This document shows, piece after piece, positions 9,935 to 18,946 of a DNA stretch of 64,000 nucleotides (the stretch's first letter is position 1; each line of letters starts with the position of its first letter). The notes under the pieces were generated by a model, which was not told where the DNA came from, searched no databases, and saw nothing but the letters and a program-made list of their open reading frames with translations. The DNA lies in contig JACPYV010000161.1 in NCBI GenBank assembly GCA_016195825.1, positions 1 through 64,000 of the forward strand, in the 5' to 3' direction. Made by a program: the position numbers and the translations under genes. The stretch comes from Burkholderiales bacterium. Lineage in GTDB: Bacteria > Pseudomonadota > Gammaproteobacteria > Burkholderiales > Burkholderiaceae_C.

Positions 9935-10066
9935 CTTTGAGGCCCGCCCCGCGCGGGCCTCTTGCATTTGGGCTGTCCATTCTTCGCGGGCCGCCCCAAG
10001 CCGGCTCGCCAAGGCGATGAGCTCGCGACTCAATGCCAAAAGCATCGCCGCCCCCTCAGGGGCCGG

Positions 10067-10951
10067 TCAATGCCACTCCCCCGGCCCGACGCCCTGGATG
10101 CTGCGATCACGCAGCCACTCCGCCACGGCGCGGGCGACCCACTGGGGATCGTCCAGCGGCAGGTCATGCCCGGCCTTGGTGTGCAGACGCAAGGGCGCGC
10201 CCCAGGCACGGCTGATGGCCTGGGAGCAGTGCCAGTCGACCAAGCCGTCCGCCTTGCTGCACAGCAGCAGCATCGGCGCGGCCGGTCGGGTGCGGCTGGC
10301 GCGGTAGCGCACGCTGGCCAGCAGCTGGCGTGCGGTGTTGCGCACACCCAGCGGGTGCTGGCGCTGCAGCTCCAGCCAGCGGTCGATGACCGCCTGCGCC
10401 GGCGTCAGCCGCGTCGTCAGGCTAAGCACGCGCTCCTCGCGCATGCGGGCGCTGAAGCGGCTCAATGACAGCAGCAGCAGCCCCAGGTAATTCAGCGGAC
10501 GCGGCTTGCGGAACAGTTCGCTGAATGGGCGCAGGCTGGGGTTGATCAGCACGCCGGCCTCGATCTGGTCTGGATAGCGATTGGCCCAGTCGCTCAGAAC
10601 CGCCACGCCCAGCGACATACCAACCAGCGACACCGGCCCCGTCACGCCGCGGCGCTGCAGCTCGACGCGGCAGGCGTCGACGATGGCCGATACCTGCGTC
10701 GGGCTGACCTGCCGGCGCTGCGTGCCTGTGCCGGGCAGATCTAGCATCAACAGCTCGGAGGAAGGTTGCAGCGCGCGCAGCTCGCGCAACAGATGTTCGG
10801 GGAACACGCCCCAGTGGCCGCTCTCGCGCGACAGGCCGCGCAGCAACACCCAGACCGGTGCAGACGGACGCGGCGCCGGCACCTGCGCCAGGGCAGGCGC
10901 ATTGAGCGACGGGTCTGCTGCACCAGTGGCAGGGCTGAGGTTCATCGGCAT
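10067..10951 (-). CDS. Alpha/beta hydrolase
   Basis: VWVLLRGLSRESGHWG...VSLVGMSLGVAVLSDWANRYP nucleophile elbow GMSLG. Confidence 0.88.
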   Translation of the reverse strand: MPMNLSPATGAADPSLNAPALAQVPAPRPSAPVWVLLRGLSRESGHWGVFPEHLLRELRALQPSSELLMLDLPGTGTQRRQVSPTQVSAIVDACRVELQRRGVTGPVSLVGMSLGVAVLSDWANRYPDQIEAGVLINPSLRPFSELFRKPRPLNYLGLLLLSLSRFSARMREERVLSLTTRLTPAQAVIDRWLELQRQHPLGVRNTARQLLASVRYRASRTRPAAPMLLLCSKADGLVDWHCSQAISRAWGAPLRLHTKAGHDLPLDDPQWVARAVAEWLRDRSIQGVGPGEWH

Positions 10952-11027
10952 GTTTCCAAACGTTGCCGGCGAGGATAACGGCCTGCCGCGCCCGCGGCTC
11001 TCGGGAATGTCGCTAAGGCGTGGGAAA

Positions 11028-11366
11028 TCAGACGCCCGGCTTGCCTTCAGTTCCGTCCGGCAGCAGACAAGCGTCCGCCACCTGGAGGTTGTTGTCGCGT
11101 GCGAAGTTCATGACGAAGTCCCAGGCCATCGGTTCCAGGCGCCGGAGTTCTTCATTGACGATGACGCACTTCACGCCGTTGATGACGGTGGGCACGCACA
11201 GCGGCGAGTAGCCGATGTGGGCACCGATGCCGGGTCGCATGCCGCCGGGCCGAAAGCATGACATCGCGCCGGCCAGTCGCTCGGCCCAATCGCTGGGGCG
11301 GAAGGTGCGTCCGTCCAAGGTCACACCTTGGATGAAGACTTCACGCGGCGAGGGGGCAACGGTCAT
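11028..11366 (-). CDS. DUF3579-type protein (start trimmed from the longer ORF)
   Basis: MTVAPSPREVFIQGVTLDGRTFRPSDWAERLAGAMSCF; longer ORF extends into the argD promoter region. Confidence 0.8.
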   Translation of the reverse strand: MTVAPSPREVFIQGVTLDGRTFRPSDWAERLAGAMSCFRPGGMRPGIGAHIGYSPLCVPTVINGVKCVIVNEELRRLEPMAWDFVMNFARDNNLQVADACLLPDGTEGKPGV

Positions 11367-11517
11367 GGACAGGGAGGCTTCGCGGTACAGCGGAGCTCCG
11401 CTGCCAAAGACTGCTATTGTGCCTCGGCGCGGGCCCATCTGCTGCGGCGCAGCAAATGTCACCGCGCGGACTCTAGAATCAAAAGTCCACTTTTTCTCAA
11501 CCCTCTGCGGAGACCCG

Positions 11518-12723
11518 ATGAACGCTGTCCCCTCCTCGTCCGAGCCCCATGTCATGCCGACCTATGGCCGCCTGCCCGTTGCGCTTTCGCACGGCCAGGG
11601 CTGCTGGGTCTGGGACACGACGGGCCGACGACTGCTGGACGGGCTGGGCGGCATCGCGGTCAACACATTGGGGCACAACCATCCGCGCCTGGTGCCGGCA
11701 CTGCAGGACCAGGTCGCCAAGCTCATCCACACGAGCAACTATTACCTCGTGCCGCTGCAGGAGCAGCTCGCCGCCAAGCTCTGCGAGATTTCGGGCCTGG
11801 CGAACGTCTTCTTCTGCAACAGCGGGCTGGAGGCCAACGAGGCGGCACTGAAGATCGCGCGCAAGTTCGGACATGACCGCGGCAACACCTCGCCGGAGAT
11901 CCTGGTTTTCGAGGGCGCCTTCCACGGCCGCTCGATCGCGACGCTGTCCGCCACGGCCAACCCCAAGATCCAGGCCGGCTTCGCGCCGCTGGTGCCGGGC
12001 TTCGTGCGCGTGCCGCTGAATGATGTTGCCGCCGTCGAGGCCGCGCCGGACGCCCATCCCAACATCACGGCCATCTTCCTGGAGACCATCCAGGGCGAAG
12101 GCGGCATCAACCCGGCCCGCATCGAGTTCCTGCAGGCGCTGCGCCGTGTCTGCGCCGCGCGCGACCTGCTGCTGATGCTGGACGAAGTGCAGTGCGGCAT
12201 CGGCCGCACCGGCAAGTGGTTCGCTCACCAGTGGGCGGGCATCCAGCCGGACGTGATGCCGCTGGCCAAGGGCCTGGGCTCGGGCGTGCCCATCGGTGCG
12301 GTCGTCTGCGGCCCGCGGGCGGCGGGCGTGCTGAAGGCTGGCAACCACGGCACCACCTTTGGCGGCAACCCGCTGGCCATGCGCGCCGGCGTCGAGACGC
12401 TGACCATCATGCAGGAGGACGGCCTGCTGGCCAACGCCGAGGCCGTGGGTGCCACGCTGCGCGGTGCGCTGGCCGAGGGTCTGGCCGGTGTCCAGGGCGT
12501 CGTGGAGATCCGCGGCCAGGGCCTGATGCTGGGCATCGAGCTGGACCGCCCGGCTGGCGCGCTGCTGACGCAGAGCCTGGATGCGGGCCTGCTGATCAGC
12601 GTGACCGCCGACCGCGTCGTGCGCCTGCTGCCGCCGCTGATCCTGACGCATGAAGAGGCCCGCGAGATCGCTGCACGCCTGGTGCCGCTGATCAAGGCCT
12701 TGCTGGCCCAGCCCAAGCCATGA
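11518..12723 (+). CDS. argD: Acetylornithine aminotransferase
   Basis: ATG at 11518 (MNAVPSSSEPHVMPTYGRLPVALSHGQGCWVWD); PLP class III features GEGGINPA, LDEVQCGIGRTGKWFAHQ, GNHGTTFGGNPLA. Confidence 0.95.
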   Translation: MNAVPSSSEPHVMPTYGRLPVALSHGQGCWVWDTTGRRLLDGLGGIAVNTLGHNHPRLVPALQDQVAKLIHTSNYYLVPLQEQLAAKLCEISGLANVFFCNSGLEANEAALKIARKFGHDRGNTSPEILVFEGAFHGRSIATLSATANPKIQAGFAPLVPGFVRVPLNDVAAVEAAPDAHPNITAIFLETIQGEGGINPARIEFLQALRRVCAARDLLLMLDEVQCGIGRTGKWFAHQWAGIQPDVMPLAKGLGSGVPIGAVVCGPRAAGVLKAGNHGTTFGGNPLAMRAGVETLTIMQEDGLLANAEAVGATLRGALAEGLAGVQGVVEIRGQGLMLGIELDRPAGALLTQSLDAGLLISVTADRVVRLLPPLILTHEEAREIAARLVPLIKALLAQPKP

Positions 12724-13682
12724 AGCCGGGAGATGGACTGATTCGCCACTACCTGCAGTTCAAGGACCTGCGTGCCGAGGAGTACGCCCACCTGTTCGAC
12801 CGCGCCGGCATCATCAAGCGCCGCTTCAAGAACTACGAGAAGTACCAGCCGCTGCAGGACCGCACGCTGGCGATGATCTTCGAGAAGGCCAGCACGCGCA
12901 CCCGCGTCAGCTTCGAGGCGGGCATGTACCAGATGGGCGGCTCAGTCGTGCACCTGACGACTGGCGATAGCCAGCTGGGCCGCGCCGAGCCGGTGGAGGA
13001 CTCGGCGCGCGTCATCAGCCGCATGGTCGACATTGTCATGATCCGCACCTTCGAGCAGCGCAAGATCGAGACGTTCGCGGCGCACTCGCGCGTGCCGGTC
13101 ATCAACGGGCTGACCAACGAGTACCACCCCTGCCAGATCCTGGCCGACCTGTTCACCTTCATCGAGAACCGCGGCATGGACCGGCGCGGCGCCATCGACA
13201 TGGACTGCCTGAAGGGCCGGGTCGTGGCCTGGGTGGGTGACGGCAACAACATGGCCAACACCTGGCTGCAGGCGGCGGAGATCCTGGGCTTCACTGTGCA
13301 TGTCAGCACGCCCAGCGGCTACGGCGTCGATCCGGCGGTGGCGGGTGTGAAGGACAGCAGTTGCTACAAGGTCTTTAAGGACCCACGCGAGGCCTGCGTG
13401 GGCGCCGACCTGGTGACCACCGACGTCTGGACCAGCATGGGCTACGAGGCTGAGAACGAGGCTCGCAAGGCCGCGTTCGCCGATTGGTGCGTGGACCGCG
13501 ACATGATGGCCCGCGCCAAGCCGGACGCCCTCTTCATGCACTGCCTGCCAGCGCACCGCGGCGAAGAGGTGGCAGCGGACGTCATCGACGGGCCGCAGTC
13601 GGTGGTCTGGGACGAAGCGGAGAACCGCATGCATGTACAGAAGGCCCTCATGGAGTACCTGCTGCTCGGCCGGATCGGCTGA
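12720..13682 (+). CDS. argF: Ornithine carbamoyltransferase
   Basis: FEKASTRTRVSFEAGMYQMGG, HPCQILADL, MHCLPAHRGEEV; 4-nt overlap with argD. Confidence 0.97.
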   Translation: MKPGDGLIRHYLQFKDLRAEEYAHLFDRAGIIKRRFKNYEKYQPLQDRTLAMIFEKASTRTRVSFEAGMYQMGGSVVHLTTGDSQLGRAEPVEDSARVISRMVDIVMIRTFEQRKIETFAAHSRVPVINGLTNEYHPCQILADLFTFIENRGMDRRGAIDMDCLKGRVVAWVGDGNNMANTWLQAAEILGFTVHVSTPSGYGVDPAVAGVKDSSCYKVFKDPREACVGADLVTTDVWTSMGYEAENEARKAAFADWCVDRDMMARAKPDALFMHCLPAHRGEEVAADVIDGPQSVVWDEAENRMHVQKALMEYLLLGRIG

Positions 13683-13702
13683 ACGGATTCAGCACCCACG
13701 AA

Positions 13703-13734
13703 AAAGCCGGCTGCCTGCAGCCGGCTTTTCTTTT
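13703..13734 (+). terminator. Rho-independent terminator after argF
   Basis: AAAGCCGGCTG-cc-TGCAGCCGGCTTTT hairpin with flanking A/T tracts; could be bidirectional. Confidence 0.88.
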
Positions 13735-13747
13735 GGGTCCTTGCCGA

Positions 13748-14344
13748 TCAGCCGCGACGGCGGCGGGCCAGCAGCAGCGCACCGCCAGCCAGCAGCAGCG
13801 CGACGCTGGTGGGTTCCGGCACGGCGGCGATGTTGTCCAGGCCGACCAGGTTGGCGGTGCCGGTCAGGTCGAAGGACTTGGCGGTGCCGCTGAAGCTCAG
13901 CACGGCCTTGTTCCAGGCCGAGTAATCGGCCGAATTGGCGTTCAGGCTGATCGTGCCCAGCAGCGTGCCGGTGCCATTCAGGCCGGAGTACGCCTTGATC
14001 GCGCCGGTCACGGCTTCAGGCGACGAGTAGAAGAAGCTCAGGCCACCGCTGACGCCGGCGGCGACGTTCATGTAGGCGGTCGTGTTGGTGACGCCGTCCA
14101 GCTGCACGAAGGCCGTGCCCAGCATCGACGGCGCGCTGGCGTAATAGGCGCCGTTGGCCAGGTTGCCCAGGCCGTCGTTGTTAGACACGCCCAGCACGTT
14201 GGTGAAGGTCACGCCGTCGGCGGCGTAGGTGTCGGCGACATCGGTGCCGTAGATCCAGCTCTTTTCGAAGTCGACGGACAAGGGGGCGGCGGCGAAAGCC
14301 GGCGATGCGAGGCCGAGGGCCAGGGCGAGGGTGGCGAGCTTCAT
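13748..14344 (-). CDS. PEP-CTERM sorting-domain protein
   Basis: Signal peptide MKLATLALALGLASPAFAA; C-terminus VPEPTSVALLLAGGALLLARRRRG. Confidence 0.9.
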   Translation of the reverse strand: MKLATLALALGLASPAFAAAPLSVDFEKSWIYGTDVADTYAADGVTFTNVLGVSNNDGLGNLANGAYYASAPSMLGTAFVQLDGVTNTTAYMNVAAGVSGGLSFFYSSPEAVTGAIKAYSGLNGTGTLLGTISLNANSADYSAWNKAVLSFSGTAKSFDLTGTANLVGLDNIAAVPEPTSVALLLAGGALLLARRRRG

Positions 14345-14407
14345 CGAGTGAACTCCAGAGCTTGAGGTGTTGGAGCGGCGGGGCCGCGGCGTCTTGGTCG
14401 GAGGCGG

Positions 14408-14441
14408 AGTGTGGTGAGCAATGACGACAGCCGCGTGACGC
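14408..14441 (-). promoter_or_regulatory. Candidate Pho-box promoter facing the PEP-CTERM gene
   Basis: Minus strand GCGTCAC-GCGG-CTGTCGT (14424-14441), 10-nt spacer, CACACT (14408-14413). Confidence 0.45.
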
Positions 14442-14470
14442 CTCCAAGGCAGATCCGGGCCGGACGGCGC

Positions 14471-14504
14471 GCGTCACGCCGCTGTCACCGGCGCCTGCGA
14501 TGGT
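14471..14504 (+). promoter_or_regulatory. Candidate Pho-box promoter facing the PCu(A)C-like gene
   Basis: GCGTCAC-GCCG-CTGTCAC (14471-14488), 10-nt spacer, GATGGT (14499-14504). Confidence 0.45.
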
Positions 14505-14532
14505 CTATGCCCCCCCGTCTGTACTGCGCCGC

Positions 14533-14982
14533 ATGACCACCCCTTCCCTGCTCCGCCGCCAGCTGTTGATCGCCCTCGGTACGGCAGGCCTGGCCCGCCC
14601 GGCACGCGCCTGCGAGTTCTTCAGCAGCCACCTGCGCATCTGGCACCCCTGGACACGGGCCACGCGCGTCAACGCCGAGACAGCCGTGCTTTGCATGCGC
14701 TTCGACGAGGTCCAGAAAACGGACCGCCTGATCGGCATCGAGACCCCCGTAGCCAGGGGGGCCAGGCTGGCGGGGCCGGCTGCGCCGACGGCCACGCAAG
14801 ACCTGTCACTGCTGATCCCGGCCGGCGAGACGCTGACGCTCGCCGAGGACGGCCTCTACATCGAGCTGCTGGACCTGCAACAGCCACTGCAGATCGGCCG
14901 CAGCTTCCCGCTGCGTCTGATCTTCGAGTCCGCCGAACCGGTCAACGCGATGCTCAACGTCGACTACGCCGGCCTGCGTTGA
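14533..14982 (+). CDS. Exported PCu(A)C-like protein lacking canonical copper ligands
   Basis: MTTPSLLRRQLLIALGTAGLARPARAC signal; HPWTRAT...DRLIGIETPVA...LTLAEDGLYIELLDLQQPLQIGRSFPLRLIFE follows the PCuAC pattern. Confidence 0.75.
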   Translation: MTTPSLLRRQLLIALGTAGLARPARACEFFSSHLRIWHPWTRATRVNAETAVLCMRFDEVQKTDRLIGIETPVARGARLAGPAAPTATQDLSLLIPAGETLTLAEDGLYIELLDLQQPLQIGRSFPLRLIFESAEPVNAMLNVDYAGLR

Positions 14983-15016
14983 AGCCCGGCGGTTCGGCCC
15001 ATTCCGCGTCGCATTG

Positions 15017-15050
15017 CCGTCACGCCAGGGTCACGCCCGCTTCCTAGCAT
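15017..15050 (+). promoter_or_regulatory. Candidate Pho-box promoter of the DUF3604 gene
   Basis: CCGTCAC-GCCA-GGGTCAC (15017-15034), 10-nt spacer, TAGCAT (15045-15050), ATG at 15095. Confidence 0.5.
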
Positions 15051-15094
15051 CCGCCCCGTTTCAAGCCCTTCCAACAAGCCCTGGAGCCGCACCC

Positions 15095-17380
15095 ATGAAC
15101 CATCTCTTCAGCAAGAGCCAGATTGCCTTGGCCGCCGTCGCGGCACTCGGCAGTGTCGCGATCATTTCGCCCAACCTCGCCACCGCCGCCGGCAAGACGC
15201 CCGGCAAATACGTGGCCGGAGACTTCCACAACCACACCACCTGCTCGGACGGCTCCATCTCCATGCAGAAGCTGGTCAAGAAGGTGACTGACAAGACCGA
15301 AACCCCCTGGGGTCTGGACTGGTTCGTGCAAGCCGGCCACGGCGGCAACGGCAACCGCAATTGCACGCTGGTCGAGGACGCCACGCTGTCCACGCCCGCC
15401 TACCCCTTCGTCTCCGGCCAGGGTCCGACAACGACCTGGGCCAACAGCATCGGCGCAGCCAACATCAAGGGCAATGGTGGCGGCGTCGGCGGCAACGGCA
15501 ACATGTGGCGCTGGCAGTCCATCCAGGAGTACCAGTACCCCGTCATCGAATACCTGTCGGCACAAAAGAACGTGCCGCTGTTCATCGGCATGGAGTCCGT
15601 CGTGGCCGGCCATGAGCACACCTCCATGTCCGTCATCACCGGCCAGATGCCTGCCGCCGTGGACAACGCCACGCTGCCGACGACGCCTGGCTACACCGCG
15701 CTGGGCAATGCCAACGCGCTGGCCCAGTGGTCTTATTGCTTCGACCGCGGTGACACCGACACCAGCCGCGGCAACACGACCGGCACCACCACCGGCAACA
15801 ACTGGGATTGCAGCAACCCCGACAGCGCCGACTCCACGTCGAGCACGCTGGGCTGGAGCGCTGCCGGCAAGAAGCTGGTGCAGCCCACCGGCGCCGGCAC
15901 GGGCACCAAGGGTCACCTGAAGACCGTCGAGGCGCTGAAGTGGATGGCCAAGTTCCACGGGCAGGGCAGCTATTACGTGCCCGCCCACCTGGAGCGCGCC
16001 GGCCCGTTCAACGTCGACGGCAACAACGGCTTCAACATCGAGCACCTGCGCAACTTCAACAACGCGGCCCCCACCGTCGCCTTCGGCTTCGAGTCCCAGC
16101 CCGGCCACGGCGCCTCGGCCAACCGCGGTGAATACCAGGTCAAGCGCAACAACTTCGGCGCTGTGGCAGGCCTGGTCGACTCGGTCGGCGGCACAACCTT
16201 CGGCGGCACCGGCGTCTACGCGGCCCAGGTCGGCGGCGTGTGGGACGCGCTGCTCGGCGAAGGTCGCAACTGGTGGTTCTTCGCCAGCTCCGACTGGCAC
16301 AACCGCGGCTCCTTCGGCCCGGATGACCGCCGCTCGTCACAGGACTTCTACCCCGGCGAATACCAGCGCACCTATGCCATGGTCCGCAACGGCGCCGACA
16401 AGCTGCGCCCGCAGACCATCGTCGACGGCCTGCGCACCGGCAACGCCTTCTCGTCCTCGGGTCAGCTGATTGACCGCCTGGCCTTCGTCGCCTGCACGTC
16501 CTACCCCGGCGTCGGCGCCCGCAGCAATGCGGCCGTGGAAGCACTGGCCGTCGCCGCCGCCACCGCTGGCACCGACATCGACAAGACCGGCTGCGCGACC
16601 ATGGGCGAAAAGCTCGTTGCTCGCCCGGGCGCCGAGATCGTCGTCGCCGTGGTGCTGCGCGACCCCGAGGGTGCGAATTTCTCGCCCTACAGCTTCCCCA
16701 ATCCGTCGCTGGCCCAGGTTGGCATCAACCAGCCGCTGAACAAGCCGGTGCTGGACCACGTCGACCTGATCCGCGGCCTGGTGACGGGCTACAAGACGCC
16801 GGGTGCGGCCGACTACTCGGGCGAATGGCCGCGCAACACCAACTGGCTGAAGACCGACGGCACGACCACCGGCCTGGCCAGCGTTCCGAACGGCGCGAAG
16901 AACACGTCAGCCGCCATCGTGAAGACCTTCAGTGGCAACGGCAGCACGCCATGGACGCAGGTGCAGTCCGGTGTGGACAACACGGTCTTCCTGAAGATGA
17001 GCTTCCGCATCCCGGCGGTGCAGGCTTCGCAGTACATCCGTCTGCGCGGCACCAACCTGCCGGCCGCCGTGCCCTACGAGACCGACGCCAACGGCAACCC
17101 GCTGGCCGACATCTTCACCAACGCCAACGACACGACGATGCTGCGCATCCCGTGCACGACGGTGGGCACCAACGTGCCGGCTGCCGGCGTCACCTGGGAC
17201 CAGGCCAAGGGCACGATCGATGGCTGCCCTAGCCACCTGGCCACCGCTTCTGGCGCCAGCCCGATCGCCGGCCAGAAGGCCGTGTCGTTTGACGTGGCCG
17301 CCTGGTCCGACCTCTGGTTCTACAGCAACCCGATCTACGTCGAAGTGGCCAACTCGACCGCCGTCGCCGGCGTGAAGTAA
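15095..17380 (+). CDS. Exported DUF3604 protein (PHP-fold metal-dependent hydrolase-like)
   Basis: MNHLFSKSQIALAAVAALGSVAIISPNLATAAG signal; GDFHNHTTCSDGSISMQKL PHP-like motif; FASSDWHNRGSFGPDDRRSSQDFYPGEYQRTYAMVRNG. Confidence 0.9.
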   Translation: MNHLFSKSQIALAAVAALGSVAIISPNLATAAGKTPGKYVAGDFHNHTTCSDGSISMQKLVKKVTDKTETPWGLDWFVQAGHGGNGNRNCTLVEDATLSTPAYPFVSGQGPTTTWANSIGAANIKGNGGGVGGNGNMWRWQSIQEYQYPVIEYLSAQKNVPLFIGMESVVAGHEHTSMSVITGQMPAAVDNATLPTTPGYTALGNANALAQWSYCFDRGDTDTSRGNTTGTTTGNNWDCSNPDSADSTSSTLGWSAAGKKLVQPTGAGTGTKGHLKTVEALKWMAKFHGQGSYYVPAHLERAGPFNVDGNNGFNIEHLRNFNNAAPTVAFGFESQPGHGASANRGEYQVKRNNFGAVAGLVDSVGGTTFGGTGVYAAQVGGVWDALLGEGRNWWFFASSDWHNRGSFGPDDRRSSQDFYPGEYQRTYAMVRNGADKLRPQTIVDGLRTGNAFSSSGQLIDRLAFVACTSYPGVGARSNAAVEALAVAAATAGTDIDKTGCATMGEKLVARPGAEIVVAVVLRDPEGANFSPYSFPNPSLAQVGINQPLNKPVLDHVDLIRGLVTGYKTPGAADYSGEWPRNTNWLKTDGTTTGLASVPNGAKNTSAAIVKTFSGNGSTPWTQVQSGVDNTVFLKMSFRIPAVQASQYIRLRGTNLPAAVPYETDANGNPLADIFTNANDTTMLRIPCTTVGTNVPAAGVTWDQAKGTIDGCPSHLATASGASPIAGQKAVSFDVAAWSDLWFYSNPIYVEVANSTAVAGVK

Positions 17381-17406
17381 ACCGGGCCGCCTCAAGGCAA
17401 CCTCTC

Positions 17407-17440
17407 GAAGGGCGTCGCGATCGCGACGCCCTTCTTCATT
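17407..17440 (+). terminator. Terminator-like 28-nt perfect palindrome after the DUF3604 gene
   Basis: GAAGGGCGTCGCGA|TCGCGACGCCCTTC followed by TTCATT. Confidence 0.75.
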
Positions 17441-17457
17441 TGCAACAGGAGACCGTC

Positions 17458-18060
17458 ATGAGGACTTCCGTCGCGGCCGCCCTGCTGGCCGTCGCTGCGG
17501 CCTGCGCCCAGGCCACTACCGTTTGGCAGGAAGGGGCGGACGGCACCAACGACTTGTCGAACGACCGGCTGGCGCCGACGACGGTCACCATGGGCCTGGG
17601 GCACAACTTGGTGCTCGGCACGACGGGCAACGCCGGCTCGGGCATCGACCGCGACTATTTCAGGTTCGACGTGCCCGCCGGTGCCGTGCTTGAAGCCATC
17701 GTGCTGCATCCCGACACCTTCGTTTCCGGCGACGCGTCGTTTATCGGCATCCAGGCCGGGCCGCAAGTGACCGTGACGCCCACCGGCGGCGGCGCGGGTG
17801 TCACGGCCCTGTATGGCTTCCTCCACTACCGAAACGACCAGATCGGCCAAAACATTCTCCCGGAGCTGGCGTTCGGGACATCCCCGGTGCCCGCCCCTGC
17901 CGGCACCTACGCAGTCTGGGTACAGGAACTCGGCGGCGAGGTGCGCTACGGGTTCGACTTCGTCGTCGCTTCCAGCGTGCCCGAGCCGGCCGCGGCCCTG
18001 CGCCTCGCTCTGGGCCTTGCAGGCCTAGCCTGTCGTCGTTTTGTCTTGCTGCGTCGATAG
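17458..18060 (+). CDS. PEP-CTERM-type exported protein
   Basis: MRTSVAAALLAVAAACAQA signal; C-terminus SSVPEPAAALRLALGLAGLACRRFVLLRR. Confidence 0.8.
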   Translation: MRTSVAAALLAVAAACAQATTVWQEGADGTNDLSNDRLAPTTVTMGLGHNLVLGTTGNAGSGIDRDYFRFDVPAGAVLEAIVLHPDTFVSGDASFIGIQAGPQVTVTPTGGGAGVTALYGFLHYRNDQIGQNILPELAFGTSPVPAPAGTYAVWVQELGGEVRYGFDFVVASSVPEPAAALRLALGLAGLACRRFVLLRR

Positions 18061-18091
18061 CATCCGCCGCTCGTCGCGCCCTCCAAGACCC

Positions 18092-18946
18092 ATGTCCGCC
18101 CAACTGCCCCTGAGCTCCGCCACCCAGGCACCGCCCCGCCTGCCCCTGCCCACCTGGACGCGCGAACCGCTGCTGCACTTCCTTCTGCTCGGCGGACTGC
18201 TGTTCGGGGCCGACCAGCTACTGAACCGCCGCGCCGGCGATGCCAGCGTGATCGTCGTCAGTGCGGAGATCGAGGAAGAGGCGCGTCAGGTCTTCAAGGC
18301 CTCGCGCAACCGCGAGCCCAACGCCGAGGAGATGGCCGCGCTGCGCAAGGTCTGGCTGGACAACGAGGTGCTGTACCGCGAGGGGCTGGCCCTGCAACTG
18401 GACAAGGGCGACACTGCCATCCGCGAGCGCGTTATCTTCAAGGCGCTCAGCGTCGTCGACGGCGGCACCAAGCTGCCGCCGGTCAACGAAAAGCTGCTGC
18501 GCGAGTGGTTCGACCAGCACATCGCGAAGTACGAAGAGCCAGGCCGCTTCGACTTCCAGGAGGCCGTGCTGAGCGGCGAAAGCGATGAAGCTGCCGTGCG
18601 AGCGTTCGTCGACGCGCTGAACGCCGGCACGCCGGGCGACGCCAAGGCCGGCCTGCGCGTCTTCAAGGGCCGCCCGCACGCCAACTTGGTACAGAGCTAT
18701 GGCGCTGACTTCGCCAAGGCGCTGGAGGCCGCGACACCCGGCCAGTGGCTGGCGCTTTCCTCCAGTGAAGGCTGGCGCGCTGTGCGCCTGGAGGCCACAA
18801 GCGCGCCCAAGCCGGCCAATTTCGACACCTTGCGCGGCGTCGTGCTGCAGGACTGGACCGACGCGACCTTGTCTGAGCAGCGCAGTGCGGCCGTCGCGGC
18901 ATTGGCCAGGAAATACACCGTCCAGGTCGAGGCACCCGCGAAATGA
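18092..18946 (+). CDS. Membrane-anchored peptidylprolyl isomerase (PpiC/SurA-like)
   Basis: Hydrophobic anchor LLHFLLLGGLLFGADQLL; periplasmic SurA/PpiC-like helical region; start trimmed to MSAQLPLSS. Confidence 0.82.
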   Translation: MSAQLPLSSATQAPPRLPLPTWTREPLLHFLLLGGLLFGADQLLNRRAGDASVIVVSAEIEEEARQVFKASRNREPNAEEMAALRKVWLDNEVLYREGLALQLDKGDTAIRERVIFKALSVVDGGTKLPPVNEKLLREWFDQHIAKYEEPGRFDFQEAVLSGESDEAAVRAFVDALNAGTPGDAKAGLRVFKGRPHANLVQSYGADFAKALEAATPGQWLALSSSEGWRAVRLEATSAPKPANFDTLRGVVLQDWTDATLSEQRSAAVAALARKYTVQVEAPAK

